From CAYVVD01 sp964454975 (GTDB lineage Bacteria; Bacteroidota; Ignavibacteria; Kapaibacteriales; UBA2268): a DNA stretch of 64,000 nt. A model generated the notes under the pieces. It searched no databases. It was not told the DNA's origin and worked only from the letters and a program-made list of their open reading frames with translations. Shown in pieces: positions 1-9,278 of the stretch (positions are counted from its first letter, which is position 1; the number at the start of each line of letters is the position of its first letter). The stretch covers positions 186,001-250,000 of the forward strand of contig CAYVVD010000001.1 in the NCBI GenBank assembly GCA_964454975.1. The letters run 5' to 3'. Made by a program: the position numbers and the translations under genes.

Positions 1-1356
1 ACAGGCCATATCAAAGCAATTAAGCTGCTTTCCGTAGCAGGAGCCTATTGGCGCGGCGATTCAGACCGCCAGATGATGACACGCATTTATGGAATCACAT
101 TCCCAAAGAAAAATATGCTCGATGAATTTCTCCATCTTCGTGAGGAAGCTGAAAAACGAGACCACAGAAAGCTCGGCAAGGAACTTGAACTTTACATGAT
201 TACCCCAAAGATTGGGGGAGGGCTGCCGGTGTGGCTGCCAAAAGGCGCATTTATCCGCAGGAAACTGGAGGATTTTATTAAAGGTGAGCTTATCAAGCGC
301 GGCTATGTCGAGGTAATTACACCTCACATCGGGAATCTTGAATTATACAAGACTTCCGGCCATTACCCGTATTACGCCGATTCTCAATTCTCGCCGATTG
401 AAGTGGAAAACGAGCAATACATCCTAAAGCCGATGAACTGCCCTCACCATCACCAGATTTATTCATCCAAGCCTCGCTCTTACCGTGATTTGCCTGTGCG
501 CCTTGCAGAATTTGGAACAGTATATCGTTACGAGCAATCAGGCGAGCTTAACGGGCTATCGCGTGTGCGTGGCTTTACCCAGGATGATGCACATATCTAT
601 TGCACTCACGAACAACTGAAGGATGAGCTCAAAAACAACATTGACCTTACTCAGCTTGTGTTCAAAACGTTTAACATGGAAGTAACGACACGCCTTTCCT
701 TTAGGGATGATGAGCAAGGCAAATATGCGGGCGACCTTGAAGTCTGGGAACAGGCAGAGAAAGAATTGCAGGAAGTTGCAGATGAAATCGGACTTGACTA
801 TTTCATAGGAAAGGGTGAGGCTTCTTTCTACGGACCGAAGATTGACTTTATCGTGCGAGATGCGCTTGGCCGCAAATGGCAGCTTGGCACCGTGCAGGTG
901 GACTATGTAATGCCGGAGCGTTTCGACCTCGAATACACCGGTTCGGACAATGCAAAGCACCGCCCGGTAATAATCCACCGCGCGCCTTTCGGTTCTATGG
1001 AACGCTTTATGTCCATACTGATTGAGCATTATGCAGGGAACTTCCCGTTCTGGCTGGCGCCCGAGCAGGTAAGCATATTGCCTATAAGCGATGCTTACAT
1101 TCCGTATTGCGAGAAAGTGAAGGAAAGGCTGGTAGAAGAAGGTTTCCGAGTGAAGATAGACACACGTAGTGAAAAAATAGGGCGAAAGATCGCCGAATCA
1201 GAGCAAATGAAAATACCATTCGCCCTGATAATTGGACAGAAAGAAGAGGAGGCAGGAACAGCATCCGTTCGCGAGCACACGGTAGGAGACTCAGGCGCAA
1301 AATCTATAGATGAAATCGTCGCTATGTTCAAAGAGCTGGATCAACCGGGGAAATAA
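1..1356 (+). CDS. thrS: Threonyl-tRNA synthetase, 5'-truncated by window edge
   Basis: Charges tRNA-Thr with threonine in the cytoplasm. The reading frame is open from base 1, and residues before the first Met (base 73) read as the typical GAYWRGD..RQM segment that precedes the class II catalytic core, so the gene begins upstream of the window. The 451 visible residues cover the catalytic core and the C-terminal anticodon-binding domain. The three zinc ligands of the family are visible: Cys147 (MNCPHH), His198 (DDAHIYC) and the motif 3 His326 (IIHRAPFGS). Motif 2 (RYEQSGELNGLSRVRGF) is intact. The N-terminal TGS and editing domains lie outside the window. The usual infC-rpmI-rplT neighbours do not follow; the next genes are on the other strand. 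Confidence 0.97.
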   Translation, partial: TGHIKAIKLLSVAGAYWRGDSDRQMMTRIYGITFPKKNMLDEFLHLREEAEKRDHRKLGKELELYMITPKIGGGLPVWLPKGAFIRRKLEDFIKGELIKRGYVEVITPHIGNLELYKTSGHYPYYADSQFSPIEVENEQYILKPMNCPHHHQIYSSKPRSYRDLPVRLAEFGTVYRYEQSGELNGLSRVRGFTQDDAHIYCTHEQLKDELKNNIDLTQLVFKTFNMEVTTRLSFRDDEQGKYAGDLEVWEQAEKELQEVADEIGLDYFIGKGEASFYGPKIDFIVRDALGRKWQLGTVQVDYVMPERFDLEYTGSDNAKHRPVIIHRAPFGSMERFMSILIEHYAGNFPFWLAPEQVSILPISDAYIPYCEKVKERLVEEGFRVKIDTRSEKIGRKIAESEQMKIPFALIIGQKEEEAGTASVREHTVGDSGAKSIDEIVAMFKELDQPGK

Positions 1357-1418
1357 AAAGTAGATGAATTATTAAAGGGGCTTGGTGTGTCCTGTAAGCA
1401 TTAAATATCGCGCTGAAC

Positions 1419-1454
1419 GTCATTCTGACCCCGCCGTTGGCGGAGGAGGAATCA
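1419..1454. repeat. Intergenic palindromic element, GTCATTCT...GAATC type
   Basis: A short hairpin (CCGCC, loop GTT, GGCGG at 1431-1443) sits inside a frame beginning GTCATTCT and ending GAATCAA. The same outer frame with a different inner stem occurs at 25671-25696. It lies between the thrS stop and the convergent small lipoprotein gene. It may be a dispersed REP-like element; only two examples are visible here. Confidence 0.4.
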
Positions 1455-1538
1455 ACTATTCATCAGCTACCTGGTTTCCTAACTACTTTTAAAATAACAC
1501 CCAGAACTTACATTTGCACATTATGGCAGCCTTCAAGT

Positions 1539-1814
1539 TTACTCGCACTCGATTTCGCCGAAGAAGGCGTGGAGCTTGCTGCCCTTCTCTCCATTACTAA
1601 AGAACACCATAATCTCGTCGTGAGTATAAGCCGCGTACTCTACCAAATAGATATATGAGATTACTATATCATTCCGGTAGCATGACTGTTCCGGTTCGTC
1701 ATCAGGACCACCGAAACCGCCTGACATTAGGATAGCATAATTCTTTGAATTCAAGCAGCACACTGACAACAAAATAAAAACTACAATAAAAATTAAATAT
1801 TTTGAAACTATCAT
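1539..1814 (-). CDS. Small putative lipoprotein, unknown function
   Basis: 91 residues. I do not recognise the family. The N-terminus has a hydrophobic stretch of about 18 residues followed by VCC, which resembles a lipoprotein signal (candidate lipid-carrying Cys at about 19-20). The rest is short and rich in aromatic and acidic residues. The start is supported by AGGTAGG five bases upstream of the ATG. It begins 16 bp after the stop of the upstream T9SS-domain gene, so the two are probably cotranscribed. A 73-residue reading frame on the opposite strand overlaps the end but has no ribosome site. It is probably a real but poorly conserved gene. Confidence 0.5.
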   Translation of the reverse strand: MIVSKYLIFIVVFILLSVCCLNSKNYAILMSGGFGGPDDEPEQSCYRNDIVISYIYLVEYAAYTHDEIMVFFSNGEKGSKLHAFFGEIECE

Positions 1815-1830
1815 TCCTACCTCAGTTAAC

Positions 1831-2259
1831 TTATTTTAACTGTATTATTTTTTGGGCAATAACACTCTCTACGTTTCTTAGTCTTACAAAGTAAACTCCA
1901 ACCGATAATTCACTCCCATCAGAAACCACCTCATGCACACCAGGTTCTTTATATCCGTCTTCAACTAATACCGCCAATTCTCTGCCATATAAGTCAGTTA
2001 TGTTAAGTTTTACATTACAATGTTTATTTATTTCAAATTCTATTAAAGTGAAGTTTGCAAATGGATTGGGTCGCACATCAAGGGCAGAAGTTTCATCAAA
2101 ATAACTGTCAATGTGCAATGGTTTAATCTGAAGTAGTGTTTGAATACCAACAAGCGAGTCGCTAAGCAGGAGATTGTTACAATCTTGCTGTGAATATAGA
2201 TTAATATTAATCAAGAATAAAGTAAAAATTACCACTGGCGACAGACCGGTTCTGTTCAT
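1831..2259 (-). CDS. Mini secreted protein with T9SS type A sorting domain
   Basis: 142 residues from the ATG at 2259, chosen over the longer frame to 2301 because GGGTGA lies just upstream and a signal peptide follows directly (MNRTGL then a hydrophobic run ending in YSQ). After only about 35 residues of passenger, a complete type A C-terminal sorting domain begins (RPNPFANFT) and ends with the usual beta-strands (VGVYFVRL, AQKIIQLK). Proteins with this tail cross the outer membrane by the type IX system and are anchored or released. The lack of a passenger domain suggests a deletion remnant of a larger cargo protein or a very small surface protein. Confidence 0.75.
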   Translation of the reverse strand: MNRTGLSPVVIFTLFLININLYSQQDCNNLLLSDSLVGIQTLLQIKPLHIDSYFDETSALDVRPNPFANFTLIEFEINKHCNVKLNITDLYGRELAVLVEDGYKEPGVHEVVSDGSELSVGVYFVRLRNVESVIAQKIIQLK

Positions 2260-2608
2260 TTTTTCACCCAAATAAAAGCTGCAAAAATTATTGTTAATCA
2301 ATTATGGGCTAAATAATACTTCTAATTCGATTGTCTTTTTATCTTGCTGTTTCTGGTAAAATTGCAGCATTGTGTTATGTTTCTAATATGGTAATCTAAT
2401 TGTGGGATTTTCTGCAATTTAAAAACTCAACTTAAATAACTGTTCATAAAATCCAAATTAAACATTCCAATACATCCATTTATATCAATCTACGTTGCAA
2501 ATATATTAGACTAAGTTAAATTAATGATAAAATATAATTTATTGTTGCTGACTATATTCATCTGATGCCTTCAAATCATAGAATGAATTAATCATGCGAA
2601 TCCCTTCC
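2260..2608. other. AT-rich intergenic gap
   Basis: About 350 bases between the RSH operon end and the mini T9SS protein, both on the minus strand. No reading frame with a ribosome site, no strong hairpin with a T-run and no RNA gene were seen. It presumably holds the promoter for the two small downstream genes, but I could not identify convincing boxes. Confidence 0.5.
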
Positions 2609-4666
2609 TCACGCTGTTTTAATACTCTCCACCGGCGGATGAGCTTTAATCTTCCTGATGAATTCTTTCAGGTGTGAGATGTCCTTTACCTCAAGTTCGA
2701 AAAGGATGCTGACGATGTTTTCGCCAACGTTGCGGGTGCTTGAGTTGGATATGGTGATTTTGTCAGAAGTTGCCTGCTCTACAACAGCTTTAAGTATGTC
2801 GTTGTAATTCTCGCCAAACACCTTGATTTTTGTCTTTTGCGCTGATTCTGTCATCACCCAGTTTGCAGTTTTCAGCCGCTCCGTGTCGAACTGCTGCGAC
2901 AGGATATAACGGCAATCGGCAGAGTGGATTTTCAGTTCGCTCATCCGTGTAATGTATGCAATTATTTCTTCGCCTTTTATTGGGTTGCAACAACCTGCCA
3001 GCGTAGTCTTTATGCCCTTCAATCCTTCAACTTCAACCTGCGGCGAACGGTCGGCAGAATGAGGCTTCTCGACACGGTGCTTTCTCTTTGATTCTTCGCC
3101 GCGGAACGCATCAGGGTATAATCGCCTGAGCAATGGCAGCTTTGGCTTCAAAGACTTGATTGCAATAGCCGAATAAAAATCATCTGCCGTTTTGAACCCA
3201 ACATTGAGCAGGTTCTTCTTGAAGCTCTGTTCCTCGTCAATATTCTCCAGCTTTGACTTGAACCGCTTTTTGAATTTTTCCCACAAACGCTTGCCTTCTG
3301 CAATTATCTGTTCCTGCTCATTCTTTTTGAGCCAGAGCAGGATTTTGGACCTCGCCTTGCTTGTTTTTACAAACTCCAGCCAGTCCCGGGAAGGATTTGG
3401 CTTCTTGGATGTAATAATATCCACCACATCACCGGAGTGCAATTCAGTCTTGAGCTTGGCGAACTTGCCGTTTATTCTTGCTCCGGTAGTCTTGTTACCA
3501 ACCTCTGAATGAATTGCGTAAGAAAAATCAATCGGAGTCGAGCCGTGAGGAAGGGTTATTATGTCGCCTTTTGGAGTGAGTATATGAATATAATCGCGTT
3601 TTAGGTCGGCTTTAAGGAAGTTGTGGAGCTCGTAAGGATTGTTGAAATATTCATCATTTTCGAGAAATTCTTTAAGGCGGGGGATCCAGTTAGATTTAGC
3701 GTTTACGTTTTCCTTGTAAGCCCAATGAGCCGCTGAACCATACTCAGCCTCGCGGTGCATCTCCTCTGTTCGTATTTGTATCTCGAATTTATCGCCGCTG
3801 CGTGTAAGGATTGTAGTTTGTATCGAACGGTATCCGTTTGGCTTGGGAAATGTAATCCAGTCCTTGAATCGGCCCTCAATTGGCAGCCACTTGCTGTGAA
3901 TCATTCCGAGCGTCTGGTAACAATTTTCTACTTTATTAGTAACAATGCGAAGCGCCATCAGGTCATAAACCTGGTTGAGTGTTACGCCCTTGTTTTCGAG
4001 CTTCAGGTAAATGCTGTATAGTCTTTTTACTCGCTTCTGAATTTGCGCCCGGATATTGTTTTTTTCCAGCAACTCAGAGATATTGTTGCCCATTATGGTC
4101 AGTTTGCGCTCGAAGTCTGCCCGCCGCTTCTCAATAATTTTGCTTAGGCGCCTGAATTCATCCGGGTGCAACACTTTAAATGAAATGTCATCCATTTCTG
4201 TGTATATTCTCCTGATACCCAGCCTGTGGGCAATTGGTGAATAGAGATAGAGACATTCTTCGGCAATTTTTTTAAGTTCCGGGCTGCTATCTTCTTCTGC
4301 TTTTCTAAGAGTAATTAATCGTTCCGATAGCTTGATGAATATTGAGGACAAATCTGTTGTCAATTCAATAAAAAGCTGTCGAAGGCCGGAAATTTTTTTC
4401 TTTGTCTCGGGAAAATTAATATTGCTGATCCGCGAAAGCAGCTCTACTCTCTTTAGTATATCAGTCCCAAATGTGTCAAGAATTAAATTGCAGACTTCCG
4501 GGTTGGATGTGTCGACAAGTGAAAAATATGAAGTAATAAGAGTATTCTTATCAAGGTTCAGGCTCTCTGTGAAATCGAGAAGCCTGAAGGCAAGCTCCTG
4601 CTGTTCCGGAGTGTAAATCTTTTGCCCGGTTGAGGGTAACACAGACTTTATGTCATTATCAGGCAT
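2609..4666 (-). CDS. RelA/SpoT family (p)ppGpp synthetase with degenerate hydrolase domain
   Basis: 685 residues with the full long-RSH architecture. The order is a pseudo-HD region (about 20-130), synthetase (about 200-320), TGS (about 355-420), the conserved CC domain (Cys559-Cys560, AGCCNP) and a C-terminal ACT domain. In the HD region the metal-binding HD and the downstream KLADRLHNMR signature are replaced by YFSLVDT and KLSERLITLR, so ppGpp hydrolysis is very unlikely. The synthetase keeps the RxKD loop (R266-D269), the NGY motif and the catalytic Glu295 in EIQIRT. The usually invariant His of YQSLHT is Gln283. It is the last gene of a five-gene operon, 5 bp after the M16 peptidase. It is probably a synthetase-only, RelA-type enzyme, but activity needs testing. 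Confidence 0.93.
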   Translation of the reverse strand: MPDNDIKSVLPSTGQKIYTPEQQELAFRLLDFTESLNLDKNTLITSYFSLVDTSNPEVCNLILDTFGTDILKRVELLSRISNINFPETKKKISGLRQLFIELTTDLSSIFIKLSERLITLRKAEEDSSPELKKIAEECLYLYSPIAHRLGIRRIYTEMDDISFKVLHPDEFRRLSKIIEKRRADFERKLTIMGNNISELLEKNNIRAQIQKRVKRLYSIYLKLENKGVTLNQVYDLMALRIVTNKVENCYQTLGMIHSKWLPIEGRFKDWITFPKPNGYRSIQTTILTRSGDKFEIQIRTEEMHREAEYGSAAHWAYKENVNAKSNWIPRLKEFLENDEYFNNPYELHNFLKADLKRDYIHILTPKGDIITLPHGSTPIDFSYAIHSEVGNKTTGARINGKFAKLKTELHSGDVVDIITSKKPNPSRDWLEFVKTSKARSKILLWLKKNEQEQIIAEGKRLWEKFKKRFKSKLENIDEEQSFKKNLLNVGFKTADDFYSAIAIKSLKPKLPLLRRLYPDAFRGEESKRKHRVEKPHSADRSPQVEVEGLKGIKTTLAGCCNPIKGEEIIAYITRMSELKIHSADCRYILSQQFDTERLKTANWVMTESAQKTKIKVFGENYNDILKAVVEQATSDKITISNSSTRNVGENIVSILFELEVKDISHLKEFIRKIKAHPPVESIKTA

Positions 4667-4671
4667 TCAAA

Positions 4672-5958
4672 TCAGGATTCTGGTTCGATTAAAAACAGGG
4701 ACCAATCATCCGGGTTAAAATATTTATCAGCTGTCTGATGTATTGTTTCGAGAGAGATAGATTCAATTTTTCTGATAATATCGCCAATTTCCTCATACCC
4801 ACCCAGGTAAAACTCGCTTTTAGCAATTGACTGCATCCTTACTGAGAGATCCTCCAATTCCATAATAATTCCAGACTTAAGCTGTTCTTTCGCTCTCATT
4901 ATTTCCCTGACTGATACTGGCCTTGTGAACATTTTCGATATTTCTTCCCTTAGCAGGTTCAGCGACTTTCGTTGGGCTGTTTCTTCGCATGCAGCATAAA
5001 CAGTGAACGTACCACAATCAGTATATGGCGTATAGGAAGAATACACTGAATATGCAAGCCCGTTTCTTTCCCGCAGCCTGTGATAGAGCCGGGAGCTCAT
5101 TCCATCACCAAGCATTACACTAATCAATGCAAGCGGGTAGCGGTCATCACTTCCGATTCCGGGTACGCTCCTTCCAAGGACTATATGGGATTGCTGGACA
5201 GTTTTTTTTAATGTGAATTCTCCATTTTCAATGATATGTGGAGTTTTCCTTATTCTCGGAATGTTATTTAGCGAGTAATCTTCAAGCGCTGAATTAATAG
5301 CATTCAGAGCCTTGTCATGATGCAAAGAACCTGCAAGTGTAATTATAATCTCATCCGAAGTATAATTGTTTTCATGAAATTCTTCAATAAGGGAAGCACT
5401 AATCTTCTCAACAGTTTTCACGTACCCGGTTATAGGCTGGCCCATTGGAGTATCGCCAAACAATCCCCTGTCGGTATAATCAAAAATCATCTCTTCCGGG
5501 TCATCCTCGTAAGAGCGGATTTCCTCAAGAATCACCTTCTTCTCTTTTGCAATGTCTTTGTCGGTGAATTTTGGTGAAAGGGATAGTTCAAGCAAAAGCC
5601 TGAGAGACTTTAGGAAGTGTTCGTTCAATGCGCGCACGTAAAAGCAGGTTGTTTCCTTTGTGGTAAATGCATTTGTATATGCACCCATCGCCTCGAATTT
5701 AGAAGCTATCTGCCTGGATGTCTTTTTTCTTGTCTGCCGATAAACAGCATGTTCGAGGAAATGCGCCATCCCTGCGAGCTCAACAGGTTCATCCCTTGAT
5801 CCTGCATTCACACATACTCCAAGGGCAAAGGATTCCATTCCCGGTAATTCTTCGCTAATTAGCCGGATACCACCGGGAAGTGTAGTATGGGAATAAACAA
5901 CATTGTCAGGCTTGTGCCTGTTTAGCCTGTATTTTCCTCTTTTGCTCGCTGAAGGCAT
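4672..5958 (-). CDS. M16 family zinc peptidase (pitrilysin/processing-peptidase type)
   Basis: 428 residues, the typical size of a half-length M16 protein such as PqqL/YmxG-like or mitochondrial processing peptidase beta homologues. The inverted zinc motif HxxEH is His66-Phe-Leu-Glu69-His70, with the distal glutamate region (EKKVILEEI) about 75 residues later. An M16C-like second domain with the glycine-rich GDGMSSRLYHRLRE segment follows. No signal peptide is visible, so it is probably cytoplasmic. The gene starts 1 bp after the stop of the upstream foldase and ends 5 bp before the RSH gene, so the three are one transcript. Substrate unknown. Confidence 0.92.
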   Translation of the reverse strand: MPSASKRGKYRLNRHKPDNVVYSHTTLPGGIRLISEELPGMESFALGVCVNAGSRDEPVELAGMAHFLEHAVYRQTRKKTSRQIASKFEAMGAYTNAFTTKETTCFYVRALNEHFLKSLRLLLELSLSPKFTDKDIAKEKKVILEEIRSYEDDPEEMIFDYTDRGLFGDTPMGQPITGYVKTVEKISASLIEEFHENNYTSDEIIITLAGSLHHDKALNAINSALEDYSLNNIPRIRKTPHIIENGEFTLKKTVQQSHIVLGRSVPGIGSDDRYPLALISVMLGDGMSSRLYHRLRERNGLAYSVYSSYTPYTDCGTFTVYAACEETAQRKSLNLLREEISKMFTRPVSVREIMRAKEQLKSGIIMELEDLSVRMQSIAKSEFYLGGYEEIGDIIRKIESISLETIHQTADKYFNPDDWSLFLIEPES

Positions 5959-5959
5959 A

Positions 5960-7249
5960 CTATTCTTTTATTTCCCAGTAAAGTTCTTCCCGAAGTTCAC
6001 CCAGCCACCGCTGGTAAAGCTTTTGGCGCTTGTTTAATTGCGCAAGCTGCTCCAACTTATCATAGTCAGATTCAAGATCAGGAGTGTGCTCAGGGATAAT
6101 TCTTTTCTTATAAACGATGTGGTAAGCAGATTTAGAAGGATCAGCCGAGTAAGGCTTTGGTTCGCTTATTTCACCCTCTTCAAGTTTTTCGATTATCTGA
6201 CGAAACTCAATCGGTAATTTATTCAATTCAAATTTCCCGATAAAACCTCCAAATCCTTTTGTTTCTTTATCTTCTGAATATTTCTTTGCATATTCATCGA
6301 AGCTTGCTCCCTCTTCAATTTCATTTTTTAATTCAGAGAGAAATTCACGTGTGTTTTCTTTGTCTTCTTCGCTTTGACCGATTTTAAGGAGGATATGCCT
6401 TGTAAGCACTTCATCCTTTTTTTTGTCGAGAGTTTCAATAATGTGAAAACCGAATGGTGTTTCCACCGGTTCGGATATTTCACCAACCTGGAGGTTGAAA
6501 GCACTCTCTTCATATTCAGGAAGCAATTGTCCTTTTTTGAACCAGCCTAACTCTCCTCCGTCTTCTGCTGAGCCGGGGTCGTCGCTGTAACGTTTGGCAA
6601 ATTCAGCAAAATCCCCACCGGAAATAATCGAGTCCCTGATCCTTTTTGCCAGTTCGAACTTGTCATCTTTCGATTTGGTATTAACCTGCACATATCTTAC
6701 AATATGAAACAGCTCAACCTGTGCAGGTAATGTTCCGAGAGAGTCTTTATAATCCTTATAAAACTCCTCAACTTCTTTTGGAGAAACTTTAAGGCTGCCA
6801 AATTTCTGCTGTGTGATTTTTTCAGAAAGGATATTATTCCTGATTTCACTCCTGTACTGGTATTTTAATCTGCTCAAAGTCATACCGTAAACATCTTCAA
6901 TGCGCTTTTCCGAGCCGAATTGCCTGACAAGGTTCTGAATCAGTGCATCCCATCGAAGGTTAATTTCTTCGTCTGTTGCTGTGAGTGAATCTTCGAGCGC
7001 TTTTGTAATAATCAACTTTTCGTCAATCGCTGCATTTAGCACAGTTTCGTAGAGGTCATCGCCACTCGGAGTAGTAGATATTCCCTGCTGCTTAAGCATT
7101 TCAATTCTTGCCATAATGTCAGAAAGCATAATTATTTCTTTACCGACAACTGCAACTATTTTATCAAGTGACTGACCGGATTCTACCTGCGGGAACGCTT
7201 TAGTAAATGCTGTAAGAAGCAAGAAAATTATTAAAAGAAAATACTTCAT
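5960..7249 (-). CDS. SurA-like periplasmic peptidyl-prolyl isomerase with two parvulin domains
   Basis: 429 residues: cleavable signal peptide (about 1-20, ending KAFPQ), a SurA-type N-terminal chaperone segment (VAVVGKEIIMLSDI) and two parvulin domains (about 175-270 and 280-385). The domains contain the family GGELGWF and PFGFHII elements in the first and a shorter version in the second. Such proteins escort outer-membrane barrels through the periplasm. The start codon overlaps the stop of the preceding parvulin gene (TAATG arrangement), indicating translational coupling. The order murC, parvulin, SurA-like, M16, RSH is discussed as an envelope operon. The symbol surA is not assigned because orthology cannot be proven here. 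Confidence 0.93.
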   Translation of the reverse strand: MKYFLLIIFLLLTAFTKAFPQVESGQSLDKIVAVVGKEIIMLSDIMARIEMLKQQGISTTPSGDDLYETVLNAAIDEKLIITKALEDSLTATDEEINLRWDALIQNLVRQFGSEKRIEDVYGMTLSRLKYQYRSEIRNNILSEKITQQKFGSLKVSPKEVEEFYKDYKDSLGTLPAQVELFHIVRYVQVNTKSKDDKFELAKRIRDSIISGGDFAEFAKRYSDDPGSAEDGGELGWFKKGQLLPEYEESAFNLQVGEISEPVETPFGFHIIETLDKKKDEVLTRHILLKIGQSEEDKENTREFLSELKNEIEEGASFDEYAKKYSEDKETKGFGGFIGKFELNKLPIEFRQIIEKLEEGEISEPKPYSADPSKSAYHIVYKKRIIPEHTPDLESDYDKLEQLAQLNKRQKLYQRWLGELREELYWEIKE

Positions 7250-9267
7250 TATTTTTCCAGTATTTTATCAATCCTATCAGTATATATGGTAACAGGGAAC
7301 TTTTCCCTTACACCCTTGAGCCATTCATCAGTGAGTTTCTTCTGAAGCATGTCCTGGTATTCACCGGCAAAATCCGGAATGGCTTCTTCAAATGTTTTTA
7401 CGCGTGGCTCACGGATATCGTTCACTTTGATAATTGATTGGCCCTTGCCACTTTTGACCGGTCCGATAATATAGTCGGGTTTCGCATGGGATTCATGTGC
7501 TATCTTTGCAAGATCATTCTTAGCCGGATCCAGGAAGCCATACCTGCCGGCCTTTTCCCTCATCCCATCTCGCATTGTATGCTCAGTTGCAAGAAACTCG
7601 AAGTCTTCACCACTGTCGATTTGCTCCCTGATTGCCTTTGCAAGACTATCTTTGAATAGAAATATCTCAGATATATCATATACCTTGTTGGTCATGTATT
7701 GGTTTTTTCTTGGTTCCCAGTATTGTCTGGCTAAAGTAGTATCGAACTTCAGCTTTTCCCAGACCTCCATTCCTTCAACTCTAAAAAGCAAAATACCATC
7801 ACGGAATTCATTCATTAATTCAGCAAACTCGGAATTTGTCTTTTCAAGGTTTTGAGTAGCGCGTGCGAAAACTATCGGCCTTACAATTCTTTTGATTCCT
7901 TCTTCAATGCCCTCTTTATTCAAAGCTAACCCTTTTAATTCACGGTTTGTTTTAACTTCTTCGATAAAATCCTTAACCGTGAATTTTTCTTTCAACACAC
8001 CAAACAATTGTTTCTCATACAAATTTTTATGAATATTTTTTGTCCATGCAGAATCCAATGTAGTAGCATTTGTATCGAGTGATTCAACAAATTGCCCGAA
8101 AACATCGTCTTTTATATTAAATCCATAATTATAAGCAAAATCGTCGAGAAGAGTATTTTTATCTTTTTTGAAGTAGAGCCTTTTATAAAGTTTTTCCATT
8201 TCGTCACGTTCTGTTTCTGAATCAACAGTCTGGGTTGAGTCCCGTTTTATAATATGAAATCCATAATCCGTTTTAATAATACCCGAATACTCACCGTCCT
8301 TCAGCTCGAACAGGGCTTTCTCAAATTCAGGAACCAACGGTCCGCCTGTTTGTTCAAGACCGGTAGAACGAATGTAATATGAACCAAGGTATCCACCTTT
8401 GATTGCACTTGACGGGTCTTCCGAATTATCTTCAGCGAGGCGTTCAAAACTTGCACCTCTTTTTAAAAGTGTAATAAGGCTGTCTGTCATTTTGTATGCC
8501 TGTAATGAGTCTCTTTCTTCGCCCTGTGTTTTGATTAGAATGTGGCTGGGTTTTACTTTAATCCGCTTTGCATCATCAATTAACTTTACTATAAAGAAAG
8601 AATTCGCTGTTTCAATCACATATGGATAAACTTCGCCTTCCTCAAGTGAATATATTGGTTCTTCGATCTCGCGTGTAATCCTGCCTGCAGTAATGTAACT
8701 GTCAATTATTCCACCCTTGTCCTTTGTATGCGTATCATTAGAGTATTGTGCTGCAACATCGCTAAATTCTACCCCATTTTGAATTTGAGCGAGGGCGTTT
8801 TTTGCATATTCATACTTCTGATTATTAATGCTGTCAGATGCAGGATCCTTAGAAATAACAATAATTGCTATCTTTTTCTCTGATTTGCGCCTTTCGACCA
8901 GTCTTTCGACATTTGGTTTTACAAGTTCTTCATCAAAGAAGAATGACTCGGCAAGGATTTTCCTGTTCAGTTTGGTGTCGGCGATAACAGTTGAATCATC
9001 CTGGAAACCGCGATCAAGAGCATCATTTACTTTAAGGCGGTATTTTAAATATAGATCAAGGAATTCCATAAGACTGTCCTTAGGAACATCTGCAAGATTA
9101 AGCCCCTGCCTGTTCAGGTTTTTCTTAAAAGCTTTGTTTAAAGTTTTATAGGTGATTTCTTCGCTTCCAACCTTGGCAAGAACAGTATTATCAAGGTTTT
9201 CATCTGCGAATACCATGGAATTCACCATAATAATTAAAGCAAGAATTAAATAGATTGTCTTTTTCAT
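7249..9267 (-). CDS. Large periplasmic parvulin-type peptidyl-prolyl isomerase
   Basis: 672 residues from the ATG at 9267. An ATG four codons earlier (9279) overlaps the murC stop, but GGGAAGT lies at the right distance from the second. A signal peptide (about 1-22, ending MVFADE) is followed by a SurA/PpiD-like N-domain. Two parvulin domains follow: one diverged (about 130-230) and one well conserved (about 240-345, with SHILIKT, GGYLGSYY and DYGFHIIKR). A further helical and parvulin-like C-terminal part lies at about 520-660. It probably works with the SurA-like protein encoded immediately downstream in outer-membrane protein folding. Confidence 0.9.
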   Translation of the reverse strand: MKKTIYLILALIIMVNSMVFADENLDNTVLAKVGSEEITYKTLNKAFKKNLNRQGLNLADVPKDSLMEFLDLYLKYRLKVNDALDRGFQDDSTVIADTKLNRKILAESFFFDEELVKPNVERLVERRKSEKKIAIIVISKDPASDSINNQKYEYAKNALAQIQNGVEFSDVAAQYSNDTHTKDKGGIIDSYITAGRITREIEEPIYSLEEGEVYPYVIETANSFFIVKLIDDAKRIKVKPSHILIKTQGEERDSLQAYKMTDSLITLLKRGASFERLAEDNSEDPSSAIKGGYLGSYYIRSTGLEQTGGPLVPEFEKALFELKDGEYSGIIKTDYGFHIIKRDSTQTVDSETERDEMEKLYKRLYFKKDKNTLLDDFAYNYGFNIKDDVFGQFVESLDTNATTLDSAWTKNIHKNLYEKQLFGVLKEKFTVKDFIEEVKTNRELKGLALNKEGIEEGIKRIVRPIVFARATQNLEKTNSEFAELMNEFRDGILLFRVEGMEVWEKLKFDTTLARQYWEPRKNQYMTNKVYDISEIFLFKDSLAKAIREQIDSGEDFEFLATEHTMRDGMREKAGRYGFLDPAKNDLAKIAHESHAKPDYIIGPVKSGKGQSIIKVNDIREPRVKTFEEAIPDFAGEYQDMLQKKLTDEWLKGVREKFPVTIYTDRIDKILEK

Positions 9268-9278
9268 TGTACTTCCCA

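Noticed and set aside
1437..1658. 73-codon plus-strand frame opposite the small lipoprotein
   Set aside because: No ribosome site, starts inside a palindromic element, and the minus-strand gene has a signal and AGGTAGG.
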